DNA from: Deltaproteobacteria bacterium
Lineage (GTDB): Bacteria > Desulfobacterota > Desulfovibrionia > Desulfovibrionales > Desulfovibrionaceae
NCBI GenBank assembly: GCA_031280335.1
Contig: JAITGZ010000094.1
Span: 1-6,598 of the forward strand
DNA length: 6,598 nt
Direction: 5' to 3'
A program made the position numbers and the translations under genes. A model generated the notes under the pieces. It did no database searches. It saw only the letters and a list, made by a program, of their open reading frames with translations, and was not told the origin of the DNA. Positions 5,884 through 6,598 of this stretch are shown here, in pieces. Numbering within the stretch: the stretch's first letter is position 1; each line of letters starts with the position of its first letter.

Positions 5884-5903
5884 CTCTCTCTCTCTCTCTC
5901 TCT
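5884..5903. repeat. (CT)10 dinucleotide microsatellite
   Basis: Ten uninterrupted CT units occur between the rightward promoters and the gene at 6011. Such runs are rare in bacterial DNA and prone to slippage, so length may vary between cells. Confidence 0.85.
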
Positions 5904-5939
5904 TAATAAACCTCATATATAGCCCGCATTTATGGCATC

Positions 5940-5970
5940 AAGCCTCGCAGGCAGACCCTGCGAGGCTTTT
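5940..5970 (+). terminator. Strong rho-independent terminator, rightward
   Basis: An 11-base perfect stem, AAGCCTCGCAG (5940-5950) / CTGCGAGGCTT (5958-5968), with a seven-base loop ends in TTTT (5967-5970). It stands between the rightward promoters and the ribosome site of the gene at 6011, so it either ends an untranslated RNA begun near 5719 or 5841 or acts as an attenuator. Confidence 0.75.
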
Positions 5971-5996
5971 GGCGTTTCTGCCTAAAACACCATTAC

Positions 5997-6005
5997 GGAG
6001 GTGAT
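5997..6005 (+). promoter_or_regulatory. Perfect extended Shine-Dalgarno sequence
   Basis: GGAGGTGAT is fully complementary to the 16S rRNA tail, five bases before the GTG at 6011. It fixes that start and predicts efficient translation despite GTG. Confidence 0.85.
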
Positions 6006-6010
6006 TCATT

Positions 6011-6556
6011 GTGGATACCAAGGCAATAAAGGCAAAACTGAACACGATAGATACGTGGAAGGCAATCCAGGGCAAAGGAATGTTTTTTGGCATCTTTGAT
6101 GCAAAAAATGCGAAGAAGTATTTGGCTCTGTGGCAGGAGATGGAGGAGTCAGATATACTTCCCCTCTATGACATCCGACGCGATCAATATGAGAGGAACA
6201 ATTATGTGATTTACGCTTTTTCAACAACTGGAGAAATTTCACAAGGAGAACTGCTTGCGCTTTCCGATGCGGCAAGTCGGTTCCCTCTCAACGCCATTCG
6301 TTATGACGCCATGGGGTACGATGGGATTGGTTCCATACGCATTTTCCAGCGTACGCTTGATGAAGACGATGAGGATCACGATCAGATATCCATTGCGCTC
6401 ACGAACGAGGAAAAAGGGCTGTTTGTATTTATCGCCGCTGACTTCGATGCGGCAAGATTGGATGCGCCGTATGTGGCATACGGACGCAAGGGCCGTTCAG
6501 TATATGTTTATCCGCTGAGCAAGAGCAGTTTGCAAAGTTTATCAGCAATGCGGTAG
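6011..6556 (+). CDS. Hypothetical acidic cytoplasmic protein, 181 residues
   Basis: I do not recognise a family. The protein begins at GTG behind GGAGGTGAT (5997-6005), a nine-base perfect complement to the end of 16S rRNA, so the start is well supported; the next in-frame ATG lies 23 codons later with no ribosome site. There is no signal peptide or membrane helix. The sequence looks like a compact alpha/beta protein, with an acidic run LDEDDEDHDQ at about residues 116-125 and aromatic-rich strands (GLFVFIAADF, RSVYVYPL). It ends with tandem stops (TAGTAG). Base composition is visibly less GC-rich than in the transfer genes and it faces the opposite way, so it may be accessory cargo or lie beyond the element boundary. 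Small soluble immunity or stress proteins are possible but nothing shows this directly. Confidence 0.8.
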   Translation: MDTKAIKAKLNTIDTWKAIQGKGMFFGIFDAKNAKKYLALWQEMEESDILPLYDIRRDQYERNNYVIYAFSTTGEISQGELLALSDAASRFPLNAIRYDAMGYDGIGSIRIFQRTLDEDDEDHDQISIALTNEEKGLFVFIAADFDAARLDAPYVAYGRKGRSVYVYPLSKSSLQSLSAMR

Positions 6557-6558
6557 TA

Positions 6559-6576
6559 GAAGCCCTTCAGGGCTTC
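6559..6576 (+). terminator. Small hairpin just after the hypothetical gene, weak terminator
   Basis: GAAGCCC (6559-6565) pairs with GGGCTTC (6570-6576) around TTCA, three bases after the stop codon. No T-run follows, so it may only stabilise the mRNA end. Confidence 0.4.
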
Positions 6577-6598
6577 GCGTCTTGCGCCGTACCGGGCT

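Larger units (their letters stand above)
5327..6010. other. Large intergenic control region between the two divergent transcription units
   Basis: No convincing protein gene is present in these nearly 700 bases. The longest open frames (5521-5841 plus, 5503-5916 minus) have low-complexity, codon-atypical translations running through homopolymer and CT-repeat tracts and lack ribosome sites. The region instead holds a possible antisense RNA unit (5381-5478), three adjacent hairpins (5554-5624), phased T-tracts (5660-5700), rightward promoters, three sets of short direct repeats (5752-5880), a CT microsatellite and a rightward terminator. This density is typical of an origin of transfer or replication combined with regulatory sites. 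No relaxase or integrase lies in the window to settle which. Confidence 0.6.

Noticed and set aside
5503..5916. Minus-strand open frame of 137 codons in the intergenic region
   Set aside because: It begins inside the CT repeat (translating as alternating Arg-Glu) and crosses T-tracts and hairpins, with no ribosome site; not a credible protein.
1..6598. tRNA, rRNA, CRISPR array or insertion sequence
   Set aside because: No cloverleaf-like segment, regularly spaced long repeats, transposase motifs or terminal inverted repeats with target duplication were seen.

Overview
The window looks like part of a conjugative mobile element (an integrative conjugative element or a plasmid). The backbone is GC-rich. 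A block of genes on the minus strand codes for a type IVB (Dot/Icm, IncI-Tra-like) secretion channel. The host is not directly visible. Elements of this kind are common in Deltaproteobacteria such as Desulfovibrio and Bilophila, and the mixed GC-rich coding with a perfect Shine-Dalgarno sequence fits, but this is inference.

Layout. Reading leftward (minus strand) from about position 5326 there is one tightly packed operon. It starts with a winged-helix, replication-initiator-like protein, followed by an Fe-S PAPS/APS-reductase-family protein. Then come DotH/IcmK, DotG/IcmE, a DotE/IcmC-like membrane protein, an IcmD/DotP-like membrane protein and the first 110 codons of DotI/IcmL, which runs off the left edge. 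Neighbouring genes overlap by 1-16 bases or are separated by 3-12 bases, so co-transcription and translational coupling are likely. DotH, DotG and DotI belong to the envelope-spanning core; DotE and IcmD are accessory membrane components. No DotF/IcmG gene lies between DotG and DotE, and DotI sits at the end of the block, so the order differs from the Legionella icm cluster.

From 5327 to 6010 lies a noncoding region of nearly 700 bases full of structure. Left to right it holds: a possible small antisense RNA (promoter plus terminator) opposite the leader of the first gene; three consecutive hairpins; a T-tract-rich, probably bent segment; a strong extended -10 promoter pointing right; several families of short direct repeats; a (CT)10 microsatellite; and a strong rightward terminator. 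It is the best candidate in the window for an origin (oriT or oriV) and control region.

At the right end, on the plus strand, a 181-residue acidic protein of unknown function begins at GTG behind a perfect Shine-Dalgarno sequence. Its base composition is visibly less GC-rich than that of the transfer genes, so it may be cargo or may mark the edge of the element.

The two most unusual points are the sulfur-chemistry (PP-loop, four-cysteine) enzyme embedded in a conjugation operon, and the repeat-dense intergenic region with a possible antisense RNA controlling the replication/transfer operon.
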